Of a stretch of 64,000 nucleotides of DNA, positions 1 to 10,180 are shown in pieces (the stretch's first letter is position 1; every line of letters begins with the position of its first letter). Under the pieces are notes generated by a model, which made no database searches, was not told the DNA's origin, and saw only the letters and a list, made by a program, of their open reading frames with translations. The translations under genes were made by a program, and so were the position numbers. This stretch comes from Pseudomonas quebecensis (lineage in GTDB: Bacteria > Pseudomonadota > Gammaproteobacteria > Pseudomonadales > Pseudomonadaceae), in NCBI RefSeq assembly GCF_026410085.1, contig NZ_CP112866.1:496001-560000 (forward strand), written 5' to 3'.

Positions 1-65
1 ATGCGCGAGCTGTCGTACTCGTTCATCTGGCAACCGTGGGTTTCGATGTAAAGCTTCTTGGCCAT
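1..65 (-). CDS. miaB: tRNA-2-methylthio-N6-dimethylallyladenosine synthase MiaB (N-terminal fragment)
   Basis: Only the first 21 codons lie inside the window; the gene continues off the left edge. The translated start is [20 protein letters not shown], the beginning of the MiaB UPF0004 domain, where the Cys of THGCQMN ligates the auxiliary iron-sulfur cluster. MiaB is a radical-SAM enzyme that adds the methylthio group to i6A37 of tRNAs reading UNN codons. The gene diverges from the DUF1820 gene across a 131-bp gap that must hold both promoters. Confidence 0.9.
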
Positions 66-196
66 GGGAATCGTCAACTGGTGGTAAAGAACCGCGCATT
101 ATAGGGGGCATGCCCATTGGTTCCTAGCGTTGTGCATCGGGTGCCATGCTATAGTTCGCGCCCTCTTTTATATCCCCGATGTGTTGTTCGCCCACC

Positions 197-523
197 ATGA
201 CCAAACGTGAAGCTCCAATCTACAAGGTGATTTTCCTCAACCAGGGCCAGGTGTTCGAAATGTACGCCAAGCAGATCTATCAAAGTGATCTGTGGGGGTT
301 CCTGGAGGTGGAAGAGTTCGTCTTTGGCGAGCGCACCCAGTTGGTCGTCGACCCGGGCGAGGAGAAACTCAAGGCGCAATTCGAAGGCGTGGTGCGCAGT
401 TTCGTGCCGATGCACTCGATTGTGCGCATTGATGAAGTCGAGCGCCTGGGCACGCCGAAGATCAGCGAAGCGCGAGGCGTGAGCAACGTCATGCCGTTTC
501 CGATGCCGATGCCTGAGAAGTAG
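197..523 (+). CDS. DUF1820 family protein
   Basis: A 108-residue soluble protein whose sequence (APIYKVIFLNQGQVFEMYAK, then GFLEVEEFVFGE and a PMHSIVRIDEVE stretch) matches the gammaproteobacterial DUF1820 family. No catalytic motif, signal peptide or membrane segment is visible and the function is unknown. I chose the ATG giving MTKREAPIYK because homology begins there; an in-frame ATG lies 18 bases upstream. It is divergent from miaB, as I recall for P. aeruginosa. The tail is Met/Pro-rich (MPFPMPMPEK). Confidence 0.85.
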   Translation: MTKREAPIYKVIFLNQGQVFEMYAKQIYQSDLWGFLEVEEFVFGERTQLVVDPGEEKLKAQFEGVVRSFVPMHSIVRIDEVERLGTPKISEARGVSNVMPFPMPMPEK

Positions 524-589
524 AGCGTTAGAGTGCGTCGTGCCCTTCGCGGGCTTGCCCGCTAAGTGGCCGTCAGATGCAACGCAGGG

Positions 590-1144
590 TCAGGGCAGGG
601 GTGAGAACGGCGAACGTCCGTCGGCGCTTTGCAATTCCAGCAGGTACTTGCGGAAGATCTGGCCCAGCACCTGGGTCGCCACTTCCAGCTCATCGCGCTT
701 CATGTGCTCGGCGACCTCGTCGGCCGTGTCCAGTGCGTCTTCGGCGCCGTTCACCGCCGCCATCTTCAATACGATGTACGCCTGGACGTTATTGACCGGC
801 ACCCCTTCACCGCGCATGTACATGTTGCCCAGCTCGAATTGCGCCTGCGCGTGACCTTGCAACGAGGCTTTCTCGAAGTAACTCAAGGCTTTGTTGAGGT
901 CCTGGGCTGGGTTTTTGCTGTCGTGGTAATACGCGCCCAACTCGTATTGCGCCTGGGCATCGCCCTCGTCAGCCTGTTTCTGGCACGCGCTCAGGGCTTC
1001 GGCCTGGGTGTCTGGCTGGGTATTGAGGGTGCAGCGACCCATCGCTGGGATTAACAACGAGTTGCCGCCTGCTTGTGCATGTGCCAGCAGCGGCTGAAGG
1101 AGCAACAGGCAGCCCAGAACCAGGGTGCGGCCGGTGCGTTTCAT
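590..1144 (-). CDS. Secreted Sel1-like tetratricopeptide-repeat protein
   Basis: 184 residues from the MKRTGR start. A basic n-region and Leu-rich core ending near AHAQA look like a Sec signal peptide, so the product is probably periplasmic. Residues about 50-140 contain Sel1/TPR-like helical repeats (AQAQYELGAYY, AQAQFELGNMYMRGEGV), which usually serve as protein-protein scaffolds. A longer in-frame start exists 60 bases upstream but would bury the signal peptide. It lies downstream of hemL on the same strand, separated by a hairpin, so it is probably a separate unit. Function unknown. Confidence 0.8.
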   Translation of the reverse strand: MKRTGRTLVLGCLLLLQPLLAHAQAGGNSLLIPAMGRCTLNTQPDTQAEALSACQKQADEGDAQAQYELGAYYHDSKNPAQDLNKALSYFEKASLQGHAQAQFELGNMYMRGEGVPVNNVQAYIVLKMAAVNGAEDALDTADEVAEHMKRDELEVATQVLGQIFRKYLLELQSADGRSPFSPLP

Positions 1145-1331
1145 GGGAATCGACTTACCTCTGACGGGGCGCGCGGACCCTCGCGGGATCCAATAAGCGC
1201 GCATTATGAAATAAGCAGGCCCCTGCTTACAAAGTCTTTACTCGTTTTTCTGCTGGTTGGGCAAGTTATCTGCTGGATTGCGGATGATTTCTTGCGAAAA
1301 AGCCGGAAATATCTGTAAGCAAAGCGCCCAG

Positions 1332-1357
1332 CCAGGCGCCACGTGGGTGGCGCCTGG
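1332..1357 (-). terminator. Hairpin after hemL
   Basis: CCAGGCGCCAC and GTGGCGCCTGG form an 11-bp perfect stem with a 4-nt loop just past the hemL stop codon. There is no strong T-run on the minus strand, so it may stabilise the 3' end or terminate with help. Confidence 0.55.
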
Positions 1358-1370
1358 TAGATACGGCCGT

Positions 1371-2654
1371 TTATTTCAGCGCGGCAAAGGCGCGTTCAGC
1401 GGCGTCCAGGGTCAGTTTCAGCTCAGCGTCGCCATGGGCGATCGAGGTGAAACCGGCTTCAAACGCGCTCGGCGCCAGGTACACGCCGCCTTCAAGCATC
1501 AGGTGGAAGAAGCGTTTGAACAGGTCCGCATCGCTGCCCATCACGTCGTCGAAGGTGACGATATCGTCGGCGCCGCTGAAGTACAGGCCGAACATGCCGC
1601 CGGCCTGGGTGGTGACGAATGGGATACCGGCGGCATCGGCGCGCTGTTGCAGACCGTCCAGCAGGCGGGTGGTGTAGTCGGTGAGTTCGGCGTGGAAGCC
1701 CGGACGGCTGATCAACCGCAGGGTTGTGAGGCCGGCGGCCATGGCCAGCGGGTTACCCGACAATGTGCCAGCCTGGTACACCGGCCCCAGCGGCGCGATG
1801 TGTTGCATGATCTCGCGCTTGCCGCCGAAGCAGCCCACCGGCATGCCGCCGCCGATGATCTTGCCAAAGGTGCTCAGGTCCGGTGTGACGCCGTAGTGCG
1901 CCTGGGCGCCGCCTAAGGCTACGCGGAAACCGGTCATCACTTCGTCGAAGATCAGCACCACGCCATGTTTGTCGCACTGCGCGCGCAGGCCTTCGAGGAA
2001 ACCCGGGGCCGGCGGTACGCAATTCATGTTGCCGGCCACCGGCTCGACGATGATGCAGGCCACGTCCTGGCCCACTTCGCTGAGCATCTGCTCGACGGCG
2101 GCGATATCGTTGAACGGCAGGGTCAGGGTGTGTTTGGCGAACGCCGCCGGCACACCGGCCGAGCTCGGTACGCCTTGGGTCAGCGCGCCGGAACCAGCCT
2201 TGACCAGCAGGCTATCGGAATGGCCGTGGTAGCAGCCTTCAAACTTGATGATGCTGTCGCGACCGGTGAAGCCGCGGGCCAGGCGAATCGCACTCATCGT
2301 GGCTTCGGTGCCGGAGCTGACCATGCGCACCATCTGCATCGACGGCACGATCGAACACACCAGATCAGCCATCTCGGTTTCCATGGCGGTCGGTGCGCCA
2401 TAGGACAGGCCGTGTTCCAACTGCCTGCGTACCGCGTCCAGCACGTCCGGGTGGCTGTGACCGAGGATCATCGGGCCCCAGGAACCCACGTAGTCCACGT
2501 AGCGCTTGTCATCTTCGTCGGTGACGTAGGCGCCTTCGGCATGCTTGAAAAACAACGGCGTGCCGCCCACGCTTTTGAATGCACGCACGGGGGAGTTCAC
2601 ACCGCCGGGGATGTGTTTCTGGGCATTGGCAAACAGGGTTTCGGAACGGGACAT
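1371..2654 (-). CDS. hemL: Glutamate-1-semialdehyde 2,1-aminomutase
   Basis: 427 residues, full length for HemL. This PLP enzyme (aminotransferase class III fold) converts glutamate-1-semialdehyde to 5-aminolevulinate, the second step of the C5 route to haem. Visible family signatures: [33 protein letters not shown], the DEVMTGFR aspartate that contacts the PLP ring nitrogen, and the Schiff-base lysine at about residue 265 in [14 protein letters not shown]. It follows thiE by 11 bases on the same strand, implying one transcript thiD-thiE-hemL, as I recall for other pseudomonads. Confidence 0.98.
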   Translation of the reverse strand: MSRSETLFANAQKHIPGGVNSPVRAFKSVGGTPLFFKHAEGAYVTDEDDKRYVDYVGSWGPMILGHSHPDVLDAVRRQLEHGLSYGAPTAMETEMADLVCSIVPSMQMVRMVSSGTEATMSAIRLARGFTGRDSIIKFEGCYHGHSDSLLVKAGSGALTQGVPSSAGVPAAFAKHTLTLPFNDIAAVEQMLSEVGQDVACIIVEPVAGNMNCVPPAPGFLEGLRAQCDKHGVVLIFDEVMTGFRVALGGAQAHYGVTPDLSTFGKIIGGGMPVGCFGGKREIMQHIAPLGPVYQAGTLSGNPLAMAAGLTTLRLISRPGFHAELTDYTTRLLDGLQQRADAAGIPFVTTQAGGMFGLYFSGADDIVTFDDVMGSDADLFKRFFHLMLEGGVYLAPSAFEAGFTSIAHGDAELKLTLDAAERAFAALK

Positions 2655-2665
2655 AAACGGGCTCT

Positions 2666-3295
2666 CTACACTGAAGATTTAAGAAGGTCGCTGAAGGCGC
2701 GGGCGCGGCGCGTCACTTCCTGGGTGCTGTCGGCGCCGAACAGGCCATGGACCACCGCGAGCAGGTCGGCACCGTGCGCCACCAGCGGCTCGGCGTTCTC
2801 GAGGGTGACGCCGCCGATCGCACAGATCGGCAGGTGCAGGCGCTTGCGCGCATCGGCGAGCATTTGCAGGGTGGCGGCCGGCGCACCGGGCTTGGTGTTG
2901 GAGTTGAAGAAGCGGCCGAAGGCGACATAGCTGGCGCCTTCCCTGGCGGCCTGCTCGGCCAGTTCGATCTGGCTGTGGCAAGTGGCGCCGATGATGGCTT
3001 TGGGACCGAGCAGTGCGCGGGCCGGGGGGAGCGGGCCATCGGTCTGGCCCAGATGCACACCGACGCCCAGGCGCGCGGCCAGTTCGGCATCGTCGTTGAT
3101 GATTAATTGGGTTTTGTAGCGCGAGCACAGTTCCCGCAGCGTTTGAGCTTCGCGCAGGCGGCGCGCTTCATCGTTACTTTTGTCGCGGTACTGCAGCAGC
3201 GTCACGCCGCCGTCCAGCGCCGCTTCGACGTAAGCGAGGAATTTGCCGGCCAACAGTTGGCTGTCGGTAATGGCATAAAGGCCACGTAATTTCAT
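2666..3295 (-). CDS. thiE: Thiamine-phosphate synthase
   Basis: 209 residues, a TIM-barrel enzyme joining HMP-pyrophosphate and thiazole phosphate to give thiamine monophosphate. Family motifs: LLQYRDKS near the N-terminus, [32 protein letters not shown] and ICAIGGVT at the phosphate-binding end. It lies between thiD (32-bp gap upstream) and hemL (11-bp gap downstream). No TPP riboswitch was recognised ahead of the operon. Confidence 0.97.
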   Translation of the reverse strand: MKLRGLYAITDSQLLAGKFLAYVEAALDGGVTLLQYRDKSNDEARRLREAQTLRELCSRYKTQLIINDDAELAARLGVGVHLGQTDGPLPPARALLGPKAIIGATCHSQIELAEQAAREGASYVAFGRFFNSNTKPGAPAATLQMLADARKRLHLPICAIGGVTLENAEPLVAHGADLLAVVHGLFGADSTQEVTRRARAFSDLLKSSV

Positions 3296-3327
3296 CGGGC
3301 ATGTCCCTTGAAGTGGCGAGCAGGCGC

Positions 3328-4125
3328 CTACGAGCAGAAATCCAGCGGCAGCCGGCGCGGAACGAACTGGCCCTGGCCGAGTTGTTCAGCATCACGCAGC
3401 GTGCGCCAAGTGTAGTTGAGGGCCGATTGCACGGCGCTGGCCAGGCCTTCGCCCTGGGCGATACGCCCGGCCAGCGCACTGGCCAGGGTGCAACCCGAAC
3501 CGTGATAGCTGCCCGGCAGGCGCTGACAGGTGAAGGTCTGGCGCGTGCCGTCGCGGCTATACAGGCGATTGTGCACTTCATGCTCGTCGCCATGCCCACC
3601 GGTAATCAACAGGTGCTGGATAAACGGCAGCAGCTTGTCGGCGCACTCGTCCGCCGTGCCTTCGGGCAGTTCAGCGAGGATGCGGGCCTCGGGCAGGTTC
3701 GGCGTGGCAATCAGCGACAGAGGCAACAGCCGCTCCCGCATGGCGTAGCCCACTTCATCCTTGCCCAGGCTGCCGCCGCCGCCGGCACGCAGCACCGGGT
3801 CGCAGACCACCGGCAGGTGCGGGTGCGCCTGCAGCAGCTCGACCACGGTGTCGACCATCGCGGTGGAGCCGAGCATGCCTAGCTTGACCGCGGCCACCTC
3901 GGAGTCGCTGAGCACGGCGTTGGCCTGGGCCAGCACCCACTCGCGGTCGAGCACGCGGAAGTCGCTGACGTTGACTGTGTTTTGCACGGTCAGCGCGGTA
4001 ACGGCCGCAGCGGCATGACAACCCTGGGCGAGCAGGGCTTCGATATCTGCCTGCAGGCCGGCGCCACCACTGGGATCATGGCCGGAGAGACAGAGGACAA
4101 CAGGGCGAGAGCTGTAGATATTCAT
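3328..4125 (-). CDS. thiD: Hydroxymethylpyrimidine/phosphomethylpyrimidine kinase
   Basis: 265 residues from [11 protein letters not shown] ribokinase-fold enzyme that phosphorylates HMP to HMP-P and HMP-PP for thiamine synthesis. The substrate-binding [14 protein letters not shown] follows strand 1, [10 protein letters not shown] is the usual ThiD lid sequence, and the C-terminal [16 protein letters not shown] holds the anion hole and the catalytic GSGC motif. First gene of the thiD-thiE-hemL unit and divergent from ladS across about 275 bp. An upstream in-frame start (MVVSSPT) is possible but less likely. Confidence 0.97.
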   Translation of the reverse strand: MNIYSSRPVVLCLSGHDPSGGAGLQADIEALLAQGCHAAAAVTALTVQNTVNVSDFRVLDREWVLAQANAVLSDSEVAAVKLGMLGSTAMVDTVVELLQAHPHLPVVCDPVLRAGGGGSLGKDEVGYAMRERLLPLSLIATPNLPEARILAELPEGTADECADKLLPFIQHLLITGGHGDEHEVHNRLYSRDGTRQTFTCQRLPGSYHGSGCTLASALAGRIAQGEGLASAVQSALNYTWRTLRDAEQLGQGQFVPRRLPLDFCS

Positions 4126-4401
4126 GGTGGGCGAGCTTACCACCAAACGCTTTTTGCGTGGCCTTCGGGCAGTGCTTGAATTTCACTCTGAAGGCTTCGC
4201 GCTTGCGCGGCTTTAACGGCCAAAAAACCATGCTGAAAGCCTTGTCCTAGAGCCTTTCAAAAAATTATTTCAATGGTGTCCAATGGCCTGCAACGGCTAT
4301 GCTAGAGTGAATCCAAACAACTTATCTGTACCGCCGGTGTACGTCTTCTCAAAAGGAATGGGGGGCCTTTGCCATAACCGGACATGCCACGCTGGGGCTC
4401 T

Positions 4402-6792
4402 ATGCGCTATTTGCTGATTCTATTGTTGTGCGGGCTGCCCATGCTCGCCGGCGCCATCGAGTTCAACCAGGACACCCGAAGCCTGCCCCTGGGCCGAGCC
4501 TTGCAAGTGCTCGAAGACCCGTCCAACAGCCTTACCATTGCCGAGGTCAGCGCGCCGTCCGCGGCCGTGCAATTCAAACCTCACGATAAAGACACCCTCA
4601 ACGCCGGCTACTCGCGTTCGGTGTTCTGGCTCAAGCTCAATCTGCATTATTTACCCCACGACACCGAGGCTCAGCGCACCTGGCTGCTGGAGCTGGCGTA
4701 CCCGCCGTTGGACCACCTCGACCTGTACCTGCCCGACGGCCAGGGCGGTTATCGTCTGGCCAGGCGCACCGGGGATGCACTGCCGTTTGCCAGCCGCGAG
4801 ATTCGTCAGAATAATTACCTGTTCAAACTGGATTTCACCCCAGGCGAGGCCAAGACCGTTTACCTGCGCCTGCAGAGCGAAGGTTCGATCCAGGCGCCGC
4901 TGACCCTCTGGTCCAGTACCGCGTACCTGGAGCAGCAGCCGCTGCGTCTGTATGTGCTGGGCCTGATCTATGGCGTGCTGCTGGGGATGCTGGTCTATAA
5001 CCTGTTCATCTACCTGAGCGTGCGCGACACCAGCTACCTGTACTACATCTTCTATATCGCTTCGTTCGGCATGTACCAACTGTCGGTGAACGGCGCGGCG
5101 GTGGAATATTTCTGGCCGAACAACCCTTGGTGGACAAATGCCGCGACGCCATTTCTGATCGGTGCGTCGGCATTGTTCGGCAGCCTGTTTGCGCGCAGTT
5201 TCCTGCACACTGCCCAGCACAGTCGCTGGATCAACCGCGTGCTGCTGGCGCTGGTGGCGTGCGGCGCCGTGGTCATGCTGCTGTCGTTGATGGCCAGCTA
5301 CGCGCTGGCACTGCGTCTGGCCACGGGCCTGGCGTTAGTGTTTACCGTGAGTATCTTTGTCGCCGCCATCAAGGCCTGGTATTGCGGCCAGCGCGTTGCG
5401 CGCTATTTCATCATCGCCTGGTCGGCGTTCCTGCTGGGTGGGGTGGTCAACACCCTGATGGTGCTGGGCTATCTGCCTAATGTGTTCCTGACCATGTATG
5501 CCAGCCAGATCGGCTCGGCAATCGAGGTGGCGCTGCTGTCGCTGGCCCTGGCCGACCGCATCAACGCGATGCGCGAGCAGCAGGCGCAGATTCTGTTCGA
5601 TGCCAGCCAGAAACTCGAAGTGCTCAACTCGCAACTGGCCCGCAGCAACCGGCTCAAGGATGAATTTCTCGCCACCCTGACCCACGAACTGCGCACGCCG
5701 ATGAACGGTGTGATCGGCTCTCTGGAGCTGATGCAGACAGTGCCTCTGACCCACGACCTGGCGCAATACCATCAAACCGCCGCCGGTTCCGCGCGGGACA
5801 TGATGCGCATGGTCAACGGCATTCTCACCCTCACCGAATTGCAGGCCGGACGCCTGAGCGCCCAGCACCGCGTGTTCAGCCTGCGTGGGGTACTCGACAG
5901 CCTGCGCCAGCAATTCAATGCCAGCGCCCTGGCCAAGGGCCTGGCGTTTTCCATCGACGTCGCCGATGAACTGCCGGACCGCCTGGAGGGCGACGTCGAC
6001 AAACTCATCCAGTGCCTGGATTGCCTGCTGGACAACGCGTTCAAATTCACCCACGAAGGCTCCGTGCGCGTGCGGGTGGTGGGCGTGCCCCACAGCGACG
6101 GCAGCGTGCGCCTGAGCTTTATCGTGACCGACACCGGCATCGGCTTTGCCTCCCTTGACGGGGCCACGTTGTACCAGCGTTTCTTCCAGCTGGACGGTTC
6201 GAGCACCCGAGAGTACGGCGGCATGGGCATCGGGCTGGCGATCTGTCGGCAGTTGATCGAACTGGTCGGCGGGCGCCTTACCCATCATTCCGAACCCCAC
6301 AAGGGCAGTCGTTTCCAATTGGAGATGGAGGTGCGCCAGATGCCGTCCGAGTCCAGGCCTGCCCTGGCCGGGCAGCGCGCACCGCAGGACTGCACGGTGT
6401 TGCTGGTGGATGACAACAGTGTCGGCCAGTTGGCGGTGCGCGGCATGCTGCTCAAGCTCGGCTACCGGGTTAAAACGGTAGGCAGCGGCCCGGCGGCGTT
6501 GGAGGCGTTGCAGGCGCGATGTGTCGAGGCGGTGGTGTTGGATATGCCTGACGGTGAATTCTCGTTGTGTTGTCAGATCCGTGCCTTGCCCGGTTGCGCG
6601 GAACTGCCCGTGATCGCCTTGAGCACGTCGCTGACCGCGCCCGAGCGCGAGCGTTGCCTGGGGATCGGGGTGACCGAACGCATAGTCAAGCCGGTGCGCT
6701 TTGACGCGCTTCAGGCGGTGATGCAGCGCTGGGTGCTGGGCGCGGCCGAGGGCGAAAGCGCCGGGTATTCGGCGCGTATGCCACTTTTTTAA
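4402..6792 (+). CDS. ladS: Hybrid sensor histidine kinase LadS (7TMR-DISM)
   Basis: 796 residues from MRYLLILLL (an ATG 18 bases upstream is also possible). Order: signal sequence, periplasmic 7TMR-DISMED2 sensor domain (about 25-170), seven-helix 7TMR-DISM membrane region (about 180-380), linker coiled coil, HisKA with LATLTHELRTPMNGVIG, HATPase with LLDNAFKFT, DTGIGF and GGMGIGLAI, then a receiver with LLVDDN, phosphoacceptor VVLDMPD, ST and RIVKPV. In P. aeruginosa LadS stimulates the GacS/GacA-RsmY/Z cascade towards sessile growth. Position next to thiD and the AidB-like gene supports orthology. All kinase and receiver residues look intact; there is no Hpt domain, consistent with phosphate transfer to another protein. 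Confidence 0.92.
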   Translation: MRYLLILLLCGLPMLAGAIEFNQDTRSLPLGRALQVLEDPSNSLTIAEVSAPSAAVQFKPHDKDTLNAGYSRSVFWLKLNLHYLPHDTEAQRTWLLELAYPPLDHLDLYLPDGQGGYRLARRTGDALPFASREIRQNNYLFKLDFTPGEAKTVYLRLQSEGSIQAPLTLWSSTAYLEQQPLRLYVLGLIYGVLLGMLVYNLFIYLSVRDTSYLYYIFYIASFGMYQLSVNGAAVEYFWPNNPWWTNAATPFLIGASALFGSLFARSFLHTAQHSRWINRVLLALVACGAVVMLLSLMASYALALRLATGLALVFTVSIFVAAIKAWYCGQRVARYFIIAWSAFLLGGVVNTLMVLGYLPNVFLTMYASQIGSAIEVALLSLALADRINAMREQQAQILFDASQKLEVLNSQLARSNRLKDEFLATLTHELRTPMNGVIGSLELMQTVPLTHDLAQYHQTAAGSARDMMRMVNGILTLTELQAGRLSAQHRVFSLRGVLDSLRQQFNASALAKGLAFSIDVADELPDRLEGDVDKLIQCLDCLLDNAFKFTHEGSVRVRVVGVPHSDGSVRLSFIVTDTGIGFASLDGATLYQRFFQLDGSSTREYGGMGIGLAICRQLIELVGGRLTHHSEPHKGSRFQLEMEVRQMPSESRPALAGQRAPQDCTVLLVDDNSVGQLAVRGMLLKLGYRVKTVGSGPAALEALQARCVEAVVLDMPDGEFSLCCQIRALPGCAELPVIALSTSLTAPERERCLGIGVTERIVKPVRFDALQAVMQRWVLGAAEGESAGYSARMPLF

Positions 6793-6861
6793 GCGCAGCA
6801 GCGGTGCTTAACTGAAAAAACCGGCCCTAACCGAACGTGGCCTTTTTCCAGGACGCCCGTG

Positions 6862-8517
6862 ATGAACCTGCATCAATTTGCCGAAACCCACGACGTGACC
6901 AACCAGCCGCCCTCCCTGGACGGTGTCAACCTGTACCGCATCGACTTGCCCCTGCAAGAGTGGTCGCGTCGTTTCGGTGCCGGTTGGGCGCAACCGCGCA
7001 TCGATGCCTATGGCGCGCTGGCCGGCGGGCCGTTGATGGCGGCCGGGTTCCTGGCCAATCAGCATAAGCCGGTGTTCAACACTCATGACCGTTACGGACA
7101 TCGCATTGATCTGGTGGAGTTTCATCCGGCCTATCACGAGCTCATGCGCACCGCCGTGGAGCACGGCCTGCCGTCGTTGCCGTGGGCGCACCCGCAGGCC
7201 GGCGCCCATGTGGCCCGCGCCGCCATGACCTACCTGCACAGCCAGGCCGAGGCCGGCAGCGGTTGCCCGTTGACCATGACCTTTGCCTGCGTGCCGGCAC
7301 TGCGGTTGCAGCCGGACCTGGCCAAGGCCTGGCTGCCGAAAATCCTCAGCACTCACTACGACCCGCGTAATGTGGGCATCGCCCACAAGGCCGGCGCCAC
7401 CATCGGTATGGCGATGACCGAGAAGCAAGGCGGCACCGACGTGCGCGCCAACACCACCCGCGCCTATCCGGTGGGCGCGGGCGGCCCCGGGCAGGCGTAT
7501 GAGCTGGTGGGCCACAAGTGGTTCTGCTCCGCGCCGATGTGCGATGCGTTCCTCACGCTGGCGCAGACCGACAAAGGCCTGACCTGTTTCCTGCTGCCCC
7601 GGCACCGCCCTGGTGATACACGCAATGAGTTCTACATCCAGCGCCTGAAAAACAAGCTCGGCAACTGCTCCAACGCTTCCAGCGAAGTAGAGTTTCGCGG
7701 CGCCCTGGCGTGGATGGTCGGCGAAGAAGGGCGTGGCGTGCCGACCATTATCGAAATGGTCGCCATGACTCGCTTCGATTGCATGGTCGGTTCCAGCGCC
7801 TTGATGCGCCAGGCGCTGACCCAGGCCAGTCATCATTGCGCCCATCGCTCGGTAAGCGGGCGCGTGCTCAGCGAGCAACCATTGATGCAAAACGTGCTGG
7901 GCGATCTGGCGCTGGAAAGCGAGGCCGCGCTGGCCTTGAGCATGCGCATGGGACGAGCGTTGGATCACTTGGATGACGAGCGCGAAAGCAAATTCGCACG
8001 GCTGGTCACGGCTGTGGGCAAGTACTGGATCTGCAAGCGCGCGCCGGCCATGATCAACGAGGCTGCCGAATGCATGGGCGGTGCCGGCTATGTGGAGGAC
8101 AGCATCCTGCCGCGCCTTTACCGTGAGGCGCCGGTGAATTCTACGTGGGAAGGTTCCGGCAATGTGCAATGCCTGGATGTGTTGCGAGCGTTGTCCAAAG
8201 AGCCGGGGGTGCTGGAGGCGCTGTTTGTCGAACTGGGCGACGGGCACGGCGACAAGCGGCTGGCGCGGCATATCGAAGCGTTGAAATCCGCCTTCATGGA
8301 CACCCAGGACATCCAGTACCGGGCGCGGCAGTTGACCGAGGACATTGCCGTGGCATTGCAGGCCAAGCTCTTGTTGGAGGCGGGTCATGCCGCGGTCAGC
8401 GATGGCTTTATCGCCAGCCGCTTGAGCGATTCCTCCGGCCGCGCTTATGGCGCCTTGCCGCGTGGCGTGGATGTGGCGGCTATCGTCGCCCGCTCAACGC
8501 CTTCTGTTTCTGAATAA
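6862..8517 (+). CDS. AidB-like acyl-CoA dehydrogenase
   Basis: 551 residues, the size of E. coli AidB and longer than classical acyl-CoA dehydrogenases. Features of the AidB subgroup: N-terminal NQPPSLDGVNLY, the FAD-binding TMTFACVPAL and MAMTEKQGGTDV loops, MTRFDCMVGSSALMRQA, and a C-terminal YREAPVNSTWEGSGNVQCLD. It presumably oxidises an acyl-CoA using FAD; AidB in E. coli is linked to alkylation stress, and the substrate here is unknown. A GTG codon directly precedes the chosen ATG. It follows ladS by about 70 bp, an arrangement I recall from P. aeruginosa. Confidence 0.9.
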   Translation: MNLHQFAETHDVTNQPPSLDGVNLYRIDLPLQEWSRRFGAGWAQPRIDAYGALAGGPLMAAGFLANQHKPVFNTHDRYGHRIDLVEFHPAYHELMRTAVEHGLPSLPWAHPQAGAHVARAAMTYLHSQAEAGSGCPLTMTFACVPALRLQPDLAKAWLPKILSTHYDPRNVGIAHKAGATIGMAMTEKQGGTDVRANTTRAYPVGAGGPGQAYELVGHKWFCSAPMCDAFLTLAQTDKGLTCFLLPRHRPGDTRNEFYIQRLKNKLGNCSNASSEVEFRGALAWMVGEEGRGVPTIIEMVAMTRFDCMVGSSALMRQALTQASHHCAHRSVSGRVLSEQPLMQNVLGDLALESEAALALSMRMGRALDHLDDERESKFARLVTAVGKYWICKRAPAMINEAAECMGGAGYVEDSILPRLYREAPVNSTWEGSGNVQCLDVLRALSKEPGVLEALFVELGDGHGDKRLARHIEALKSAFMDTQDIQYRARQLTEDIAVALQAKLLLEAGHAAVSDGFIASRLSDSSGRAYGALPRGVDVAAIVARSTPSVSE

Positions 8518-8530
8518 GCGCGGTTCAAAG

Positions 8531-8556
8531 GTGGGAGGGGCAAGCCCTCTCCCACA
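8531..8556. repeat. REP palindrome (single)
   Basis: GTGGGAGGGGCAAGCCCTCTCCCAC is an imperfect palindrome of the fluorescent-pseudomonad REP type, just past the dehydrogenase stop codon, where it may also act as a transcript 3' end. Confidence 0.75.
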
Positions 8557-8621
8557 TTATTGAGCGCTTTCCAACGCCACTGTTTCGGTGCGGCTGGGAT
8601 GCAGGCAAGATACAGGCCTGC

Positions 8622-10109
8622 ATGTCAGAACACAGGATGCTTACCGTGACCGAAGCTTTTGTTGTCGTTAAAACCGCCGAAGAAGCCGTGGACCGGCTGG
8701 CGGCTCTGCATGAGCGGGCTACCGGCGCGCTCAATCAGGCCCTCAAGCAATACCTCAAGGACCGCGTCGAACCCGATGCCGAACAGCGTGCTCTGTTTCG
8801 CTACCCGGAACTGCGCCTGACCTACCACTGCCACGGCGAAGTCCCACAGACCACCCGCGCTTATGCCAAGGTGCAACTGCCGGGCACCTACAGCGTGACC
8901 GTTACCCATCCTGCGGCGTTCCGTAAGTACCTGCTGGAGCAACTGGTGCCGCTGATGCACGACTTCACCGTGACGGTGGAAGTGGGCGTGAGCCAGCAGA
9001 ATATTCCTTACCCATACGTGGTCGAACAGGGCGATGAACTCGCCGGCTCCGGCGTGAGCGCCGCCACCCTCGCGCGGGTATTCCCCAGCACCGACCTGTC
9101 GGCCGCCACCGACGGCATTGCCGACGGCCTGTATGACTGGGAAAACACCGACCCGCTGCCCCTGGCGCTGTTCGATGCGGCGCGCGTGGACTTTTCCCTG
9201 CGCCGGCTGGTGCATTACACCGGCAGCGACTGGCGCCATGTTCAACCCTGGATCCTGCTGACCAACTACCACCGCTACGTCGACCAGTTCATCCTGCATG
9301 GCCTGGAGCAGTTGCGCAGCGACCCGCGTTTTGTCCGCATGGTGTTGCCGGGCAACGTGGTCATCGACAAGAGCATGGACCACGGCGAAGCCTCGGCCAT
9401 CGCGGCGGGTGTGGTCTGGCACCGCTACCAGATGCCGGCTTATCACCTGCAGGCCAGCGATGGTCACGGCGTGACCCTGGTCAACATCGGCGTCGGCCCG
9501 TCCAACGCCAAGAACATCACCGATCACCTGGCCGTGCTGCGTCCGCATTGCTGGTTGATGATCGGCCACTGCGGCGGCCTGCGCCAATCCCAGACCATCG
9601 GCGACTATGTCCTGGCCCACGCCTACATGCGTCGCGATGGCATTCTCGACCGTGTGGTGCCGCCGAATATTCCGATCCCGGCCCTGGCTGAAGTGCAACT
9701 GGCGCTCCAGCAAGCTGCGGCCCACGTGACGGGCGAAAAAGGCGAACAGCTGAAAAAACGCCTGCGCACCGGCACCGTGCTGACCTACGACGACCGCAAC
9801 TGGGAGTTGCGTTGGGCCCAGGAACGCCCATTGATCAACCTGTCCCGCGCCGTGGCGGTGGACATGGAAAGCGGCACCATCGCCGCCCAGGGCTATCGCT
9901 TGCGGGTGCCTTACGGCACGTTGCTGTGCGTGTCTGACAAGCCGCTGCACAGTGAAATCAAATTGCCCGGCTCGGCTAACGCGTTCTATGAACGCGCGGT
10001 GAGCCAGCACTTGAAGATCGGCATCGAAGCGGTGGACCTGCTGCGCAACGAACTCAACTCGCTGCACTCGCGCAAACTGCGCAGCTTCGACGAGCCGCCG
10101 TTCCGCTAA
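8622..10109 (+). CDS. amn: AMP nucleosidase
   Basis: 495 residues, the usual length for proteobacterial Amn. It hydrolyses AMP to adenine and ribose 5-phosphate. The N-terminal third is the Amn-specific domain ([25 protein letters not shown]) and the C-terminal part is a nucleoside-phosphorylase fold with [39 protein letters not shown] and [18 protein letters not shown] at 8637 (MLTVTEAF) is an alternative start without a better ribosome site. Single gene flanked by a REP and a perfect inverted repeat. Confidence 0.96.
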   Translation: MSEHRMLTVTEAFVVVKTAEEAVDRLAALHERATGALNQALKQYLKDRVEPDAEQRALFRYPELRLTYHCHGEVPQTTRAYAKVQLPGTYSVTVTHPAAFRKYLLEQLVPLMHDFTVTVEVGVSQQNIPYPYVVEQGDELAGSGVSAATLARVFPSTDLSAATDGIADGLYDWENTDPLPLALFDAARVDFSLRRLVHYTGSDWRHVQPWILLTNYHRYVDQFILHGLEQLRSDPRFVRMVLPGNVVIDKSMDHGEASAIAAGVVWHRYQMPAYHLQASDGHGVTLVNIGVGPSNAKNITDHLAVLRPHCWLMIGHCGGLRQSQTIGDYVLAHAYMRRDGILDRVVPPNIPIPALAEVQLALQQAAAHVTGEKGEQLKKRLRTGTVLTYDDRNWELRWAQERPLINLSRAVAVDMESGTIAAQGYRLRVPYGTLLCVSDKPLHSEIKLPGSANAFYERAVSQHLKIGIEAVDLLRNELNSLHSRKLRSFDEPPFR

Positions 10110-10127
10110 GCGGTTGGGATGGTCATT

Positions 10128-10166
10128 TAACGGTCAGGCCACTAGCATTGTCGGCCCTGACCGTTA
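10128..10166. repeat. Perfect 11-bp inverted repeat between amn and rluE
   Basis: TAACGGTCAGG (10128-10138) and CCTGACCGTTA (10156-10166) pair perfectly around a 17-nt loop. It sits 18 bp after the amn stop and 15 bp before the rluE start. No T-run follows. It could be an amn 3' stabiliser or a structure in the rluE leader. Confidence 0.6.
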
Positions 10167-10180
10167 GATGTTGTTCCGCC

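Noticed and set aside
3296..4401. Possible TPP riboswitch near thiD/thiE
   Set aside because: No thi-box consensus or expected fold seen upstream of thiD or in the thiD-thiE gap.
6808..8388. 526-codon open frame antisense to the AidB-like dehydrogenase
   Set aside because: High-GC mirror frame; its translation is His/Gln/Arg-rich with no family likeness, while the plus strand encodes a complete conserved enzyme.
8625..10067. 480-codon open frame antisense to amn
   Set aside because: Shadow of the AMP nucleosidase reading frame; no conserved domains.
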